DNA of 64,000 nt from Dama dama (taxonomy: Eukaryota > Chordata > Mammalia > Artiodactyla > Cervidae): the NCBI RefSeq assembly GCF_033118175.1, contig NW_026870888.1, positions 4,278,001 through 4,342,000 on the forward strand. The letters are read 5' to 3'. The translations under genes were made by a program, and so were the position numbers. The first letter of the stretch is position 1, and each line of letters starts with the position of its first letter. Shown here piece after piece: positions 39,791 through 51,832 of this stretch. The notes beneath the pieces are model-generated. The model was not told where the DNA came from. It saw only the letters and a program-made list of their open reading frames with translations, and did no database searches.

Positions 39791-41079
39791 TGTGGCCTCA
39801 AGTGGAATGGACACCGAGATGCTCTGACTCGGAGGAAGGCCGGATATCCCTGCAGTGAATTGAATGCAGGCTCGTCTTGCATCTCCCACGACGAAGGGAT
39901 GTCTGAATCCCCTGTGGAGACCACAGAGAAAGACCTAGTTCTCCACCTCATTGCGACCAGATGCCTCACGTCCTTTGAAAACTCGAGAGGTCCGTGGAGA
40001 TCAATGCTTCCAAAGGACACGATGCCTGATTCCTCTTGAAAATGGATAGGAGTCCCAGGATCCCTGTGGCACGTGGAAAGGGACCCTGGGTCTCCCGCCT
40101 CACGTGGAGACGCATCCCAATGGCCATGCCAAGACTCGAGGAGAATACCGAGGTTCCCCTCGCACCTAGGCAGGAGTCCTGACGTCGCTGAACAAACACG
40201 TGTCTGGAAGGGCCCTCCCCGTCGTAACTCGAGAATATACCCCAGGTTCCGGCCGCAACTCGAGAAAAACCATGAGACATAACCCCTCGATGCGAGATGA
40301 GGCCCGATTCCCCTGCACTGCGTGCAGAGCAATTCCGAGTTCCACATCAAACGTGAAAGGAGCCTTGATTTCCTTGATGGCACTCCAGAGAAAACCCAAG
40401 ATCACTGTCTCAAGTCTAGAGGGATCCTGAGGTCACTGGAGTAACACGAAAGTGCTCCTTGGACCCCAAGTCAACTCGAGATGAGAGCTTAGTCCCTGGC
40501 TTCGACTCAAGAGGATTACCAACTTTCCACAAGCACCTCAAGAGGAGGCTTCTCTCAGCTACAGGTATGTGAGAGGGACCCTGAGTTTGTGGCCTCAAGT
40601 GGAATGGACACCGAGATGCTCTGACTCGGAAGAAGGCCGGATATCCGTGCAGTGAATTGAATGCAGGCTTGTCTTGCATTTCCCACGACGAAGGGATGTC
40701 TGAATCCCCTGTGGAGACCACAGAGAAAGACCTAGTTCTCCACCTCATCGTGACCGGAGGCCTCACATCCTTTGAAAACTCGAGAGGTCCGCGGAGATCA
40801 ATGCTTCCAAAGGAGACGATGCGTGACTGCTCTTGAAAATGGATAGGAGTCCCAGGATCCCTGTGGCACGTGGAAAGGGACCCTGGGTCTCCCGCCTCAC
40901 GTGGAGACGCGTCCCAATGGCCATGCCAATACTCGAGGAGGATCCCGAGGTGTCCCTCGCACCTAGGGAGGAGTCCTGACGTCGCTGAACAAACACGTGT
41001 CTGGAAGGGCCCTCCCCGTCGTAACTCTAGAATATACCCCAGGTTCTGGCCGCAACTCGAGAAAAACCATGAGACTTCC

Positions 41080-42975
41080 CCCTCGCCACGAGATGAGGCC
41101 CGATTCCCCTGCACTGCGTGCAGAGCAATTCTGTGTTCCACATCAAACGTGAAAGGAGCCTGGATTTCCTTGATGGCACTCCAGAGAGAACCCAAGATCA
41201 CTGTCTCAAGTCTAGAGGGATCCTGAGGTCACTGTAGCAACACGAAAGGGCTCCGTGGACCCCAAATCAACTCGAGATGAGAGCTTAGTTCCTGGCTTCG
41301 AATCAAGAGGAATACCAACTTTCCACAAGCACCTCAAGAGGAGGCTTCTCTCAGCAACAGGTATGTGAGAGGGACCCTGAGTTTGTGGCCTCAAGTGGAA
41401 TGGACACCGAGATGCTCTGACTCGGAAGAAGGCCGGATATCCGTGCAGTGAATTGAATGCAGGCTCGTCTTGCATCTCCCAAGAAGAAGGGATGTCTGAA
41501 TCCCCGGTGGAGACCACGGAGAAAGAACTAGTTCTCTGCCTCATTCGCGACCGGAGGCCTCACATCATTTGAAAACTCGAGAGGTCCGCGGAGATCAATG
41601 CTTCCAAAGGAGACGATGCCTGAGTCCTCTTGAAAATGGATAGGAGTCCCAGGATCCCTGTGGAACGTGGAAAGGGACACTGGGTCTCCCGCCTCACTTC
41701 GAGACGCATCCCAATGGCCATGCCAAGACTCGAGGAGAATCCCGAGGTGTCCCTCGCACCTAGGCAGGAGTCCTGACCTTGCTGAACAAACACGTGTCTG
41801 GAAGGGCCCTCCTCGTTGTAACTCGAGAATATACCCCAGGTTCCGGCCGCAACTCGAGAAAAACCATGAGACTTCCCCCTAGCCGCGAGATGAGGCCCGA
41901 TTCCCCTGCACTGCGTGCAGAGCAATTCCGTGTTCCACATCAAACGTGAAAGGAGCCTTGATTTCCTTAATGGCACTCCAGAGAAAACCCAAGATCACTG
42001 TCTCAAGTCTAGAGGGATCCTGAGGTCACAGTAGCAACATGAAAGGGCTCCGTGGTCCCCAAATCAACTCGAGATGGGAGCTTAGTCCATGGCTTCGACT
42101 CAAGAGGAATACCAACTTTCCACCAGCATCTCAAGAGGAGGCTTCTCTCACCTACAAGTATGTGAGAGGGACCCTGAGTTTGTGGCCTCAAGTGGAATGG
42201 ACACCGAGATGCTCTGACTCGGAGGAAGGCCGGATATCCCTGCAGTGAATTGAATGCAGGCTCGTCTTGCATCTCCCAAGACAAAGGGATGTCTGAATCC
42301 CCTGTGGAGACCACAGAGAAAGACCTAGTCCTCCGCCTCATCGCGACCGGAGGCCTCACATCCTTTGAAAACTCGAGAGGTCCGCCGAGATCAATGCTTC
42401 CAAAGGAGACGATGCCTGATTCCTCTTGAAAATGGATAGGAGTCCCAGGATCCATGTGGCACGTGGAAAGGGACTCTGGGTCTCCCGCCTCACGTGGAGA
42501 TGTGTCCCAATGGCCATGCCAAGACTCGAGGAGAATCCCGAGGTGTCCCTCGCACCTAGGCAGGAGTCCTGACGTCGCTGAACAAACACGTGTCTGGAAG
42601 GGTCCTCCCAAACGTAACTCGAGAATATACCCCAGGTTCCGGCCGCAACTCGAGAAAAACCATGAGACTTCCCCCTCGCCGCGAGATGAGGCCCGATTCC
42701 CCTACACTGCCTGCAGAGCAATTCCGTGTTCCACATCAAACATGAAAGGAGCCTTGATTTCCTTGATGGCACTCCAGAGAACACCCAAGATCACTGTCTC
42801 AAGTCTAGAGGGATCCTGAGGTCACTGTAGCAACAAGAAAGGGTCCCGTGGACCCCAAATCAACTCGAGATGAGAGCTTCGTCCCTGGCTTCGACTCAAG
42901 GGGAATACCAGCTTTCCACAAGAACCTCAAGAGAAGGCTTCTCTCAGCTACAAGTATGTGAGAGGGACCCTGAGT
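41080..42975. repeat. 4-monomer-offset duplication, copy 2
   Basis: This is the counterpart of 37,895-39,790 and carries the same ordered private variants. It lies within two monomers of the array edge. Confidence 0.82.
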
Positions 42976-43758
42976 TTGTGGCCTCAAGTGGAATGGACAC
43001 CGAGATGCTCTGATTCGAAGTAAGACCGAATATCCCTGGAGTGAATTGAATGCAGGCTCGTCTTGCATCTCCCAAGACGAAAGGATGTCTGAATCACCTG
43101 TGGAGACCACAGAGAAAGAACTAGTTCTCCACCTCATCGCGACCGGAGGCCTCACATCCTTTGAAAACTCGAGAGGTCCGCGGAGATCAATGCTTCCGAA
43201 GGAGAAGATGCCTGACTCCTCTTGAAAATGGATAGGAGTCCCAGGATCCCTGTGGCACGAGGAAAGGGACCCTGGGTCTCCCGCCTCACGTGGAGACGCG
43301 TCCCAATGCCCATGCCAAGACTTGAGGAGAATCCCGAGGTGTCCCTCGCACCTAGGCAGAAGTCCTGAAGTCGCTGAACAAACACGTGTCTGGAAGGGCC
43401 CTCCCCGTCGTAACTCGAGAATATACCCCAGGTTCCGGCCGCAACTCGAGAAAAACCATGAGACTTCCCCCTCGCCGCGAGATGAGGCTCGATTTCCCTG
43501 CACTGCTTGCAGAGCAATTCCGTGTTCCACATCAAACGTGAAAGGAGCCTTGATTTCCTTGACGGCACTCCAGACAAAACCCAAGATCACTGTCTCAATT
43601 CTAGAGGGATCCTGAGGTCACTGTAGCAACAAGAAATGGCTCCGTGGACTCCAAATCAGCTCGAGATGAGAGCTTAGTCCCTGGCTTCAACTCAAGGGGA
43701 ATACCAACTTTCCACAAGAACCTCAAGAAGAGGCTTCTCTCAGCTACAGGTATGTGAG

Positions 43759-44170
43759 AGGGACCCTGAGTTGGTGGCCTCAAATGGAATGGACACCGAG
43801 ATGCTCTGATTCGAAGTAAGACCGAATATCCCTGCAGTGAATTGAATGCAGGCTCGTCTTGCATCTCCCAAGACGAAGGGATGTCTGAATCCCCTGTGGA
43901 GACCACAGAGAAAGACCTAGTTCTATGACTGATCGCGACAGGAGGCCTCACATCTTTGAAAACCCAAGAGGTCCACGGAGATCAATGCTTCCAGAGGACA
44001 CGATGCCTGACTCCTCTTGAAAATGGATAGGAGTCCCAGGATCCCTGTGGCAAGTGGCACGGGACCCCTGGTCTCCCCCCTCAGCTGGAGAGGCATCCCA
44101 ATTGCCCTGCCAAGCCTCGATGAGAGTCCCGAGTTGTCGCTCGCATCTAGGCACAAGTCCTGACGTCGCT
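43759..44170. repeat. Truncated, divergent terminal 796-bp monomer
   Basis: The fifty-sixth monomer starts normally but stops after about 412 bp at tgacgtcgct. In intact copies that motif is followed by gaacaaacacg. Divergence rises toward the end. From about 44,050 there are many substitutions against any neighbour, for example caagtggcacgg for cacgtggaaagg, tcagctggagagg for tcacgtggagacg, and gcctcgatgagag for gactcgaggagaa. High divergence in the outermost monomer is usual for satellite array edges, where homogenisation is weak. Confidence 0.9.
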
Positions 44171-44180
44171 CTTCACGCTC
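44165..44180. other. Junction between the 796-bp and 28-bp satellite arrays
   Basis: Recognisable monomer sequence ends at cgtcgct (44,170) and 28-bp repeat sequence starts at once with cttcacgctcttcat. There is no transposon, target-site duplication or unique spacer. The short motif gctcttc or gctctt occurs on both sides, so a microhomology-mediated join is possible. The exact base is uncertain by a few positions. Confidence 0.85.
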
Positions 44181-45099
44181 TTCATATTTTTCAGACCTTT
44201 TCATGCTCTTCATATGTTTCACACCTTATCATGCTCTTCATATTTTTCACACCTTTTCATGCTGTTAATATTTTTCACACCTTTTTATGCTCCTCATATT
44301 TAACACACCTTTTCATGCTCTTCTTATTTTTCAGACCTTTTCATGCTCCTTATATTTTTCAGACCTTTTCATGCTCTTCGTATTGTTCACAACTTTTCCT
44401 GCTCCTCGTATTGTTCACACCATTTCATGCTCCTCGTATTGTTCACACCGTTTCATGCTCCTCATAATTTTCACACCTTTTCATGCTCTTCATATTTTTC
44501 ACAGCATTTCATGCTCTTCATATTTTTCACACTTTTTCAATCACTTCATATTTTTCAGATCTTTTCATGCTCTTAAAATTTTTCAGACCTTTTCATGCTC
44601 TTCATAGTTTTCAGACTGTTTCATGCTCCTCTGATATTTCAGACCTATTCATGCTCTTCGTATTTTTCAGAACTCTTCATGCTACTCGTATTTTTCAGAA
44701 ATTTTCATGCTCTTCATACTGTTCACACATTTTCATGCTCTTCGTATATTTCAGACCTTTTCAAGTTCTTGATATTTTTCAGACCTTTTCATGCTCTTCG
44801 TATTTTTCAGACCATTTCATGCTCCTCATATTTTTCACACCTTTTCATGCTCTTTGTAATATTTCACACCTGTTCATGCTCTTCGTGTTTTTGACACCTT
44901 TTCATACTCCTCGTATTTTTCACACCTTTTTATGCTCCTTCTATTTTTCAGACCTTTTCATGCTCCTCGTATTTTTCACACCGTTTAATGCTGTTCATAT
45001 TTTTCACACGTTTTCATGCTCTTCGTATTTTTCACACCTTTTCATGCTCTTTTTATTTTTCACATCTTTTCATGGTCTTCGTAATTTTTTACAACTTTT

Positions 45100-46500
45100 C
45101 CTGCACTTCGTAATTTTTCACACCTTTTCATGCTCTTCGTATATTTCACACCTTTTCATGCTACTCGTATTTTTCAGACCTTTGCAAGCTCCTCGTATTT
45201 TTCAGACCTTTGCATGCTCCTCGTATTTTTCAGAACTTTTCATGCTCCTCGTGTTGTTCACAGCTTCTCATGCTCCTCACATTGTTCACACCTTTTCATA
45301 CTCCTCATATTATTCACACCTTTTTATGCTCCTGGTATTTTTCAGACCTTTTCATGCTCCTCCTATTTTTCAGAACTTTTCATTCTGCTCGTAAATCACA
45401 GCTTTTTATGCTCCTGGTATTTTTCACACCTTTTCATGCTCTTCATATTTACACACCGTTTCATGCTCTTCATATTTTTCACACCATTTCATGAACCTCA
45501 TATTGTTCACAACTTTTCATGCTCTTCATAGTTTTCAAACCTTTGCATGCTCTTCGTATGTTTCAGAATTTTTCATGCTCTTCGTATTGTTCACAGCTTT
45601 TCATGCTCCTGGTATTTTTCACACCTTTTCATGCTCTTCATATTTTTCAGAACTTTTCAAGCTCTTCCTATTTTTCACAGCGTTTCATGCACTTTGTATT
45701 TTTCACACCGTTTAATGCTCTTCATATTTTTCACACCTTTTCATGCTCTTCGTATTTTTCACAGCTTTTCATGCTCTTTGTATTTTTCACATCTTTTCAT
45801 GGTCTTCGTAATTTTTCACAACTTTTCATGCACTTCATAATTTTTCACACCTTTTCATGCTCTTTGTATATTTCACACCTTTTCATGCTTTTTGTATTAT
45901 TCACACCTTTTCATGCTCCTTGTATGTTTTAGACCTTTTCATGCTCCTCATATTATTCACACCTTTTCATGCTCCTCGTATATTTTAGACCTTTTCATGC
46001 TACTCGTATTTTTCAGACCTTTGCAAGCTCCTCGTATTTTTCAGACCTTTGCATGCTCCTCGTAGTTTTCAGACCTTTTCACGCTCCTTGTGTTTTTCAC
46101 AACTTCCCATGCTCCTCATATTGTTCACACCTTTTCATACTCCTCATATTATTCACAACTTTTTATGCTCCTGGAATTTTTCAGAGCTTTTCATGCTCCT
46201 CGCATTTTTCACACCTTTTCATGCTCCTCCTATTTTTCAGAACTTTTCATTCTCCTCGTAAATCACAGCTTTTCATGCTCCTGGTATTTTTCACACCTTT
46301 TCATGCTTTTCATACTTTACACACCGTTTCATGCTCTTCATATTTTTCACACCATTTCATGAACCTCATATTGTTCACAACTTTTCATGCTCTTCATAGT
46401 TTTCAGACCTTTACATGCTCTTCGTATTTTTCACAGCTTTTCATGCTCCTGGTATTTTTCACTCCTTTTAATGCTCTTCATATTTTTCAGGCCTTTTCAT
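45100..46500. repeat. Cassette with shortened unit gtaaatcacagc, copies 1 and 2
   Basis: A shortened unit in which gtaaatcacagc replaces gtatttttcacagc occurs at 45,391 and 46,258. Each is followed about 100 bp later by the rare atgaacctcatattg unit (45,491 and 46,361). The order of rare units around both is the same, which shows a second-order repeat of about 867 bp. Confidence 0.8.
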
Positions 46501-48599
46501 GCTCTTGATATTTTCCACACCTTTTCATGCTCTCCATGTTTTTCACACCGTTTCTTGCTCTTCATGTTTTTCACACATTTCATGCTCCTATTTTTCACAC
46601 TTTTCATGCTCTTCATATTTTTCACACCTTTTCATGCTCCTCGTATTTTTCACACTTTTTCATGCTCCTCATATTTTTCAAACCTTTTCATGCTCTTCGA
46701 ATTTTTCATTCATTTTCATGCTCTTCGTGTTTTTCACACCTTTTCATGCTCCTCGTATTTTTCACACTTTTTCATGCTCCTCATATTTTTCACACCTTTT
46801 CATGCTCCTCGTATTTTTCAGACCTTTTCATGCTCCTCGTATTTTTCAGACCTTGCCTGGTCCTCGTATTTTATAGACCTTTCCATGCTCTTACTATTTT
46901 TCAGACATCTTCATGCTCCTCTTATTTTTCAGACCCATTCATGCTCTTCGTATTTTTCAGAACTCTTCATGCTACTCGTATTTTTCAGAACTCTTCATGC
47001 TCTTCGTACTGTTCTCACGTTTTCATGCTCTTCGTATATTTCAGACCTTTTCAAATTCTTGATATTTTTCAGACCATTTCATGCTCCTCATATTTTTCAC
47101 ACCTTTTCATGCTCTTTGTAATATTTCACACCTGTTCATGCTCTTCGTATTTTTGACACCTTTTCATACTCCTCGTATTTTTCACACCTTTTCATGCTCC
47201 TCGTATTTTTCAGATCTTTTCATGCTCCCCGTATTTTTCAGACCTTTTTATGCTACTTCTATTTTTCAGACCTTTACATGCTCCTCGTATTTTTCACACC
47301 TTTTCATGCTCTTCGTGATGTTCACGCATTTTCATGGTTCTCGTATTTTTTACACCATTTCATGTTCCTCGTTTTTTTTCAGACCTTTTCATGCTCCTCG
47401 TATTTTTCACACATTTTCATGCTCCTCGTATTTTTCACACCTTTGCATGCTCTTCGTGATTTTCACGCCTTTTCATGCTCTTTGTATTTTTCAGACCTTT
47501 TCATGCTCCGGGTATTTTTCAGAACTTTTCATGCTCTTCATATTTTTCAGAATTTTTCAACCTCCTCGTATTTTTCAGATCTTTTCATGCTCCTCAAATT
47601 TTTCAGACCTTTCAAGCTCCTCTTATTTTTCAGACCTTTTCATGCTCCTCATATTTTTCACACCTTTTCATGCTCTTCATATAGTTCACACCTTTTCATG
47701 CTCTTCATATTGTTCAGAACTTTTCATGCTCCTCGTATTTTTCACAACTTCTCATGCTCCTCATATTGTTCACACCTTTTCATGCTCGTCATAATATTCA
47801 CACATTTTCATGCTCTTCATATTTTTCACAACTTTTCATGCTCTTCATATTTTTCAGAACTTTTCATTCTCTTCATGCTCTTTGTATTTTCAGACCTATT
47901 CATGCTCCTCCTATTTTTCAGACCTTTTCATATTCTGCGTATTTTTCACACCTTTTCTTGCTCTTCATATTTTACACACCGTTTCATGCTCTTCATATTT
48001 TTCACACCATTTCATTAACCTTATATTATTCACACCTTTTCATGCTCTTCATATTTTACACACCGTTTCAGGCTCTTCGTATGTTTCACACCTTTTCATG
48101 CACTTGGTATTTTTCACAAATTTTCATGCTCTTCGTATTTTTCACACCTTTTCAGGCTCTTTGAAATTTTTCACCCTTTTTCATGCTCTTCGTATTTTTC
48201 ACACCCTGTCGTGCTCTTCATATTTTTTACATCTTTTCATCCTCTTCGTATTTGTCCCATCTTTTCATGTTCTTCGTATTTTTCAGAACTTTTCATGCTC
48301 TTCGTATTTTTCACACTATTTCATGCTCTTCGTATTTTTCAGACATTCTGATGCTTCGTATTTTTCACAGCGTTTCATGCATTTCGTATTTTTCACACCG
48401 TTTAATGCTCTTCATATTTTTCACACCTTTTCATGCTCTTCGTATTTTTCACACCTTTTCATGCTCTTTTTATTTTTCACATCTTTTCATGGTCTTCGTA
48501 ATTTTTCACAAATTTTCATGCACTTTTTAATTTTTCACACCTTTTCATGCTCTTCGTATTTTTCACACCTTTTCATGCTTTTCGTATTATTCACACCTT

Positions 48600-50060
48600 T
48601 TCATGCTCCTTGTATATTTTAGACCTTTTCATGCTCCTCGTATTATTCACACCTTTTCTTGCTCCTCGTATGTTTTAGACCTTTTCATGCTACTCGTATT
48701 TTCAGACGTTTGCAAGCTCCTCGTATTTTTCAGACCTTTGCATGCTCCTCGTATTTTTCAGAACTTTTCACGCTCCTCGTGTTTTTCACAACTTCTCATG
48801 CTCCTCATATTGTTCACACCTTGTCATACTCCTCATATTATTCACAACTTTTTATGCTTCTGGTATTTTTCAGACCTTTTCATGCTCCTCCTATTTTTCA
48901 GAACTTTTCACGCTCCTCGTGTTTTTCACAACTTCTCATGCTCCTCATATTGTTCACACCTTGTCATACTCCTCATATTATTCACAACTTTTTATGCTTC
49001 TGGTATTTTTCAGACCTTTTCATGCTCCTCCTATTTTTCAGAACTTTTCATTGTCCTTGTAAATCACAGCTTTTCATGCTCCTGGTATTTTTCACACCGT
49101 TTCATGCTCTTCATATTTTACACACCGTTTCATGCTCTTCATATTTTTCACACCATTTCATGAACCTCATATTGTTCACAACTTTTCATGCTCTTCATAG
49201 TTTTCAAACCTTTACATGCTCTTCGTATGTTTCAGAATTTTTCATGCTCTTCGTATTGTTCACAGCTTTTCATGCTCCTGGGATTTTTCACACCTTTTCA
49301 TGCTCTTCATATTTTTCAGAACTTTTCAAGCTCTTCCTATTTTTCACAGCGTTTCATGCACTTCGTATTTTTCACACCGTTTAATGCTCTTCATATTTAT
49401 CACACCTTTTCATGCTCTTTGTATTTTTCACCTTTTCATGCTCTTTGTATTTTTCACATCTTTTCATGTTCCTCGTAATTTTTCACTTTTCTTGCACTTC
49501 GTAATTTTTCACACCTTTTCATGCTCTTCGTATTTTTCACAACTTTTCGTGCTTTTTGTATTATTCACACCTTTTCATGCTCCTTGTATGTTTTAGACCT
49601 TTTCATGATCCTCGTATTATTCACACCTTTTCATGCTCCTCGTATATTTTAGACCTTTTCATGCTACTCGTATTTTTCAGACCTTTTCACGCTCCTTGTG
49701 TTTTTCACAACTTCCCATGCTCCTCATATTGTTCACACCTTTTCATACTCCTCATATTATTCACAACTTTTTATACTCCTGGTATTTTTCAGACTTTTTC
49801 ATGCTCCTCGCATTTTTCACACCTTTTCATGCTCCTCCTATTTTTCAGAACTTTTCATTCTCCTCGTAAATCACAGCTTTTCATGCTCCTGGTATATTTC
49901 AAACCTTTTCATGCTCTTCATATTTTACACACCGTTTCATGCTCTTCATATTTTTCACACCATTTCATGAACCTCATATTGTTCACAACTTTTCATGCTC
50001 TTCATAGTTTTCAGACCTTTACATGCTCTTCGTATTTTTCAGAATTTTTCTTGCTCTTCG
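48600..50060. repeat. Cassette with shortened unit gtaaatcacagc, copies 3 and 4
   Basis: The same marker pair recurs at 49,059 with 49,161, and at 49,866 with 49,969, about 807 bp apart and about 2.8 kb downstream of the second copy. The sequence after 49,161 resembles that after 45,491 closely, including a matching cagaattttt and ttcctatttttcacagcg series. The four cassettes point to at least two rounds of duplication. Confidence 0.8.
48752..49050. repeat. Exact 140-bp tandem duplication (5 x 28 bp)
   Basis: Bases 48,761-48,900 are repeated without change at 48,901-49,040. Identity at that offset extends to 48,752 on the left and 49,050 on the right. The five-unit block includes the rare ttgtcatactcc and tttatgcttctgg units, so the match is not just consensus similarity. 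Confidence 0.93.
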
Positions 50061-51088
50061 TATTTTTCACAGCTTTTCATGCTCCTGGTATTTTTCACAC
50101 CTTTTCATGCTCTTCATATACTTCAGAACTTTTCAAGCTCTTGATATTTTTCAGACCTTTTCAAGCTCTTTGTAGTTTTCACAACCTTTCATGCTCTGCA
50201 CATTTTTCACACCATTTCAGGCTCTTCGTATGTTTCACACCTTTTCAAGCACTTCGTATTTTTCACAACTTTTCATGCTCTTCGTATTTTTCACACCTCT
50301 TCAGGCTCTTCGAAATTTTTCACACCTTTTCATATTTTTCACACCTTTTCATCCTCTTCTCATTTTTCCGTTTCATGCTTTTTGTATTTTTCAGACCTTT
50401 TCATGCTCTTTGTATTTTTCAGACCTTTTCATGCTCCTCGTATTTTTCAGACCTTTGCATGCTCCTCGTATTTTTCTGAACTTTTCACGCTCCTCGTATT
50501 TTTCACAACTTCTCATCCTCCTCATATTGTTCACAACTTTCATACTCCTCATATTATTCACAACTTTTCATGCTCATTATATTTTTCACACCTTTTCAGC
50601 TCTTCATATTTTTCAGAAATTTTCATGCTCTTCATGCTCTTCGTATTTTCAGAACTTTTCATGCTCTTCATATTTTTCATACCTTTTCATGCTCTTGATA
50701 TTTTTCAGAAGTTTTCATGTTCTTGATATTTTTCAGACCTTTTCATGCTCTTCAATTTTTCACAACTTTTCATGCCTTTCATATTTTTCAGACCTTTTCA
50801 ATCTCTTGATATTTTTCAGACCTTTTCATGCTCCTCCTATTTTTCAGAACTTTTCATGCTCTTCGTATTTTTCCCACCTTTTCATGCTCTTTGTATTTTT
50901 CACACCTTTTCATGCTCTTCATATTTTTCACACCTTTTCATGCTCTTCATATTTTTTAGAGCTTTTCATGCTCTTCTTATTTTTCACACCATTTCATGCT
51001 CCTCATATTTTTCACATCTTTTCATGAGCTTCATATTGTCACACCGTTTCATGCTCCTCAGATTTTTCACAGCTTTTCATGCTCTTCA

Positions 51089-51832
51089 TATTTTTCAGAC
51101 CTTTTCATGCTCCACATATTTTTCACACGTTTACATGCTCTTCATATTTTACACAACTTCTCATGCTCTTCTTATTTTTTAAACCTTTGCTTGCTCTTTT
51201 TATTTTTCACACCGTTTGATGCTCTTCATATTTTTCACACCTTGTCATGCATTTCAAATTTTTCACACCTTTTCACGCTCTTCATATTTTTTAAACCTTT
51301 TCTTGCTCCTCATATTTTACACAACTTTTCATGCTCTTCATATTTTTCAGAACTTTTCATTCTCTTCATGCTCTTCGTATTTTCAGACCTATTCATGCTC
51401 CTCCTATTTTTCAGACCTTTTCATGCTCTTCGTATTTTTCACTCCTCTTCATGCTCCTCGTATTTTTCAGACCTTTTCATGCTCCACATATTTTTCACAC
51501 GTTTACATGCTCTTCATATTTTACACAACTTCTCATGCTCTTCTTATTTTTTAAACCTTTTCTTGCTCTTCTTATTTTTCACACCGTTTGATGCTCTTCA
51601 TATTTTTCACACCTTGTCATGCTTTTCAAATTTTTCACACCTTTTCATGCTCTTCGTGTTTTTTAAACCTTTTCTTGCTCTTCATATTTTACACAACTTT
51701 TCATGCTCTTCATATTTTTCAGAACTTTTCATTCTCTTCATGCTCTTCGTATTTTCAGACCTATTCATGCTCCTCCTATTTTTCAGACCTTTTCATGCTC
51801 TTCGTATTTTTCACTCCTCTTCATGCTCCTCG
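51089..51832. repeat. 372-bp tandem duplication in the 28-bp array
   Basis: Copy 1 at 51,089-51,460 and copy 2 at 51,461-51,832 share the ordered rare units ccacatattt, cgtttacatgc, caacttctcatg, ttttttaaacc, ccgtttgatgc, ccttgtcatgc, tcaaattttt and cattctcttcatgc. They differ by scattered substitutions (for example cctttgcttg against ccttttcttg), so this event is older than the exact 140-bp one. Confidence 0.88.

Larger units (their letters stand above)
1..43758. repeat. 796-bp satellite array, 55 complete monomers (probable ruminant satellite I family)
   Basis: Fifty-five direct head-to-tail copies of one monomer fill this interval. Counting each from the motif agggaccctg (or its variant), copies start at 1, 796, 1590, 2386, 3182, 3976, 4770, 5564, 6359, 7154, 7950, 8746, 9541, 10337, 11133, 11928, 12723, 13519, 14315, 15110, 15905, 16701, 17496, 18291, 19087, 19883, 20679, 21475, 22271, 23065, 23859, 24655, 25455, 26250, 27045, 27840, 28635, 29431, 30226, 31021, 31817, 32613, 33409, 34205, 35001, 35797, 36593, 37389, 38185, 38981, 39777, 40574, 41370, 42167 and 42963. 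Thirty are 796 bp, sixteen 795, six 794, two 797 and one 800. A monomer is CpG-rich and typically carries five XhoI sites plus SacII, MluI, PstI, MfeI, AvrII and BamHI sites. The sequence shows the repeat directly. The family name is inferred from the 0.8-kb length and 31-bp substructure known for ruminant satellite I. No transposon or unique sequence interrupts the array. Confidence 0.97.
33409..43758. repeat. Mosaic monomers with mixed subfamily A and B variants
   Basis: From about 34 kb, A and B diagnostic variants are reshuffled between and within monomers. For example, caattgcc (about 34,548) alternates with caatggcc (about 35,342, 36,935 and 38,526), and gaaaaccc alternates with gaacaccc. 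Monomer length is very uniform here, nearly all 796. The block ends at the array edge and includes a 4-monomer duplication. Confidence 0.68.

Noticed and set aside
44171..44300. Possible common origin of the 28-bp unit and the 31-bp subrepeat
   Set aside because: The two units share no core motif (ctcgag and gag-rich against T-tracts with catgctc) and differ strongly in composition. A shared gctctt at the junction is too short to support homology.
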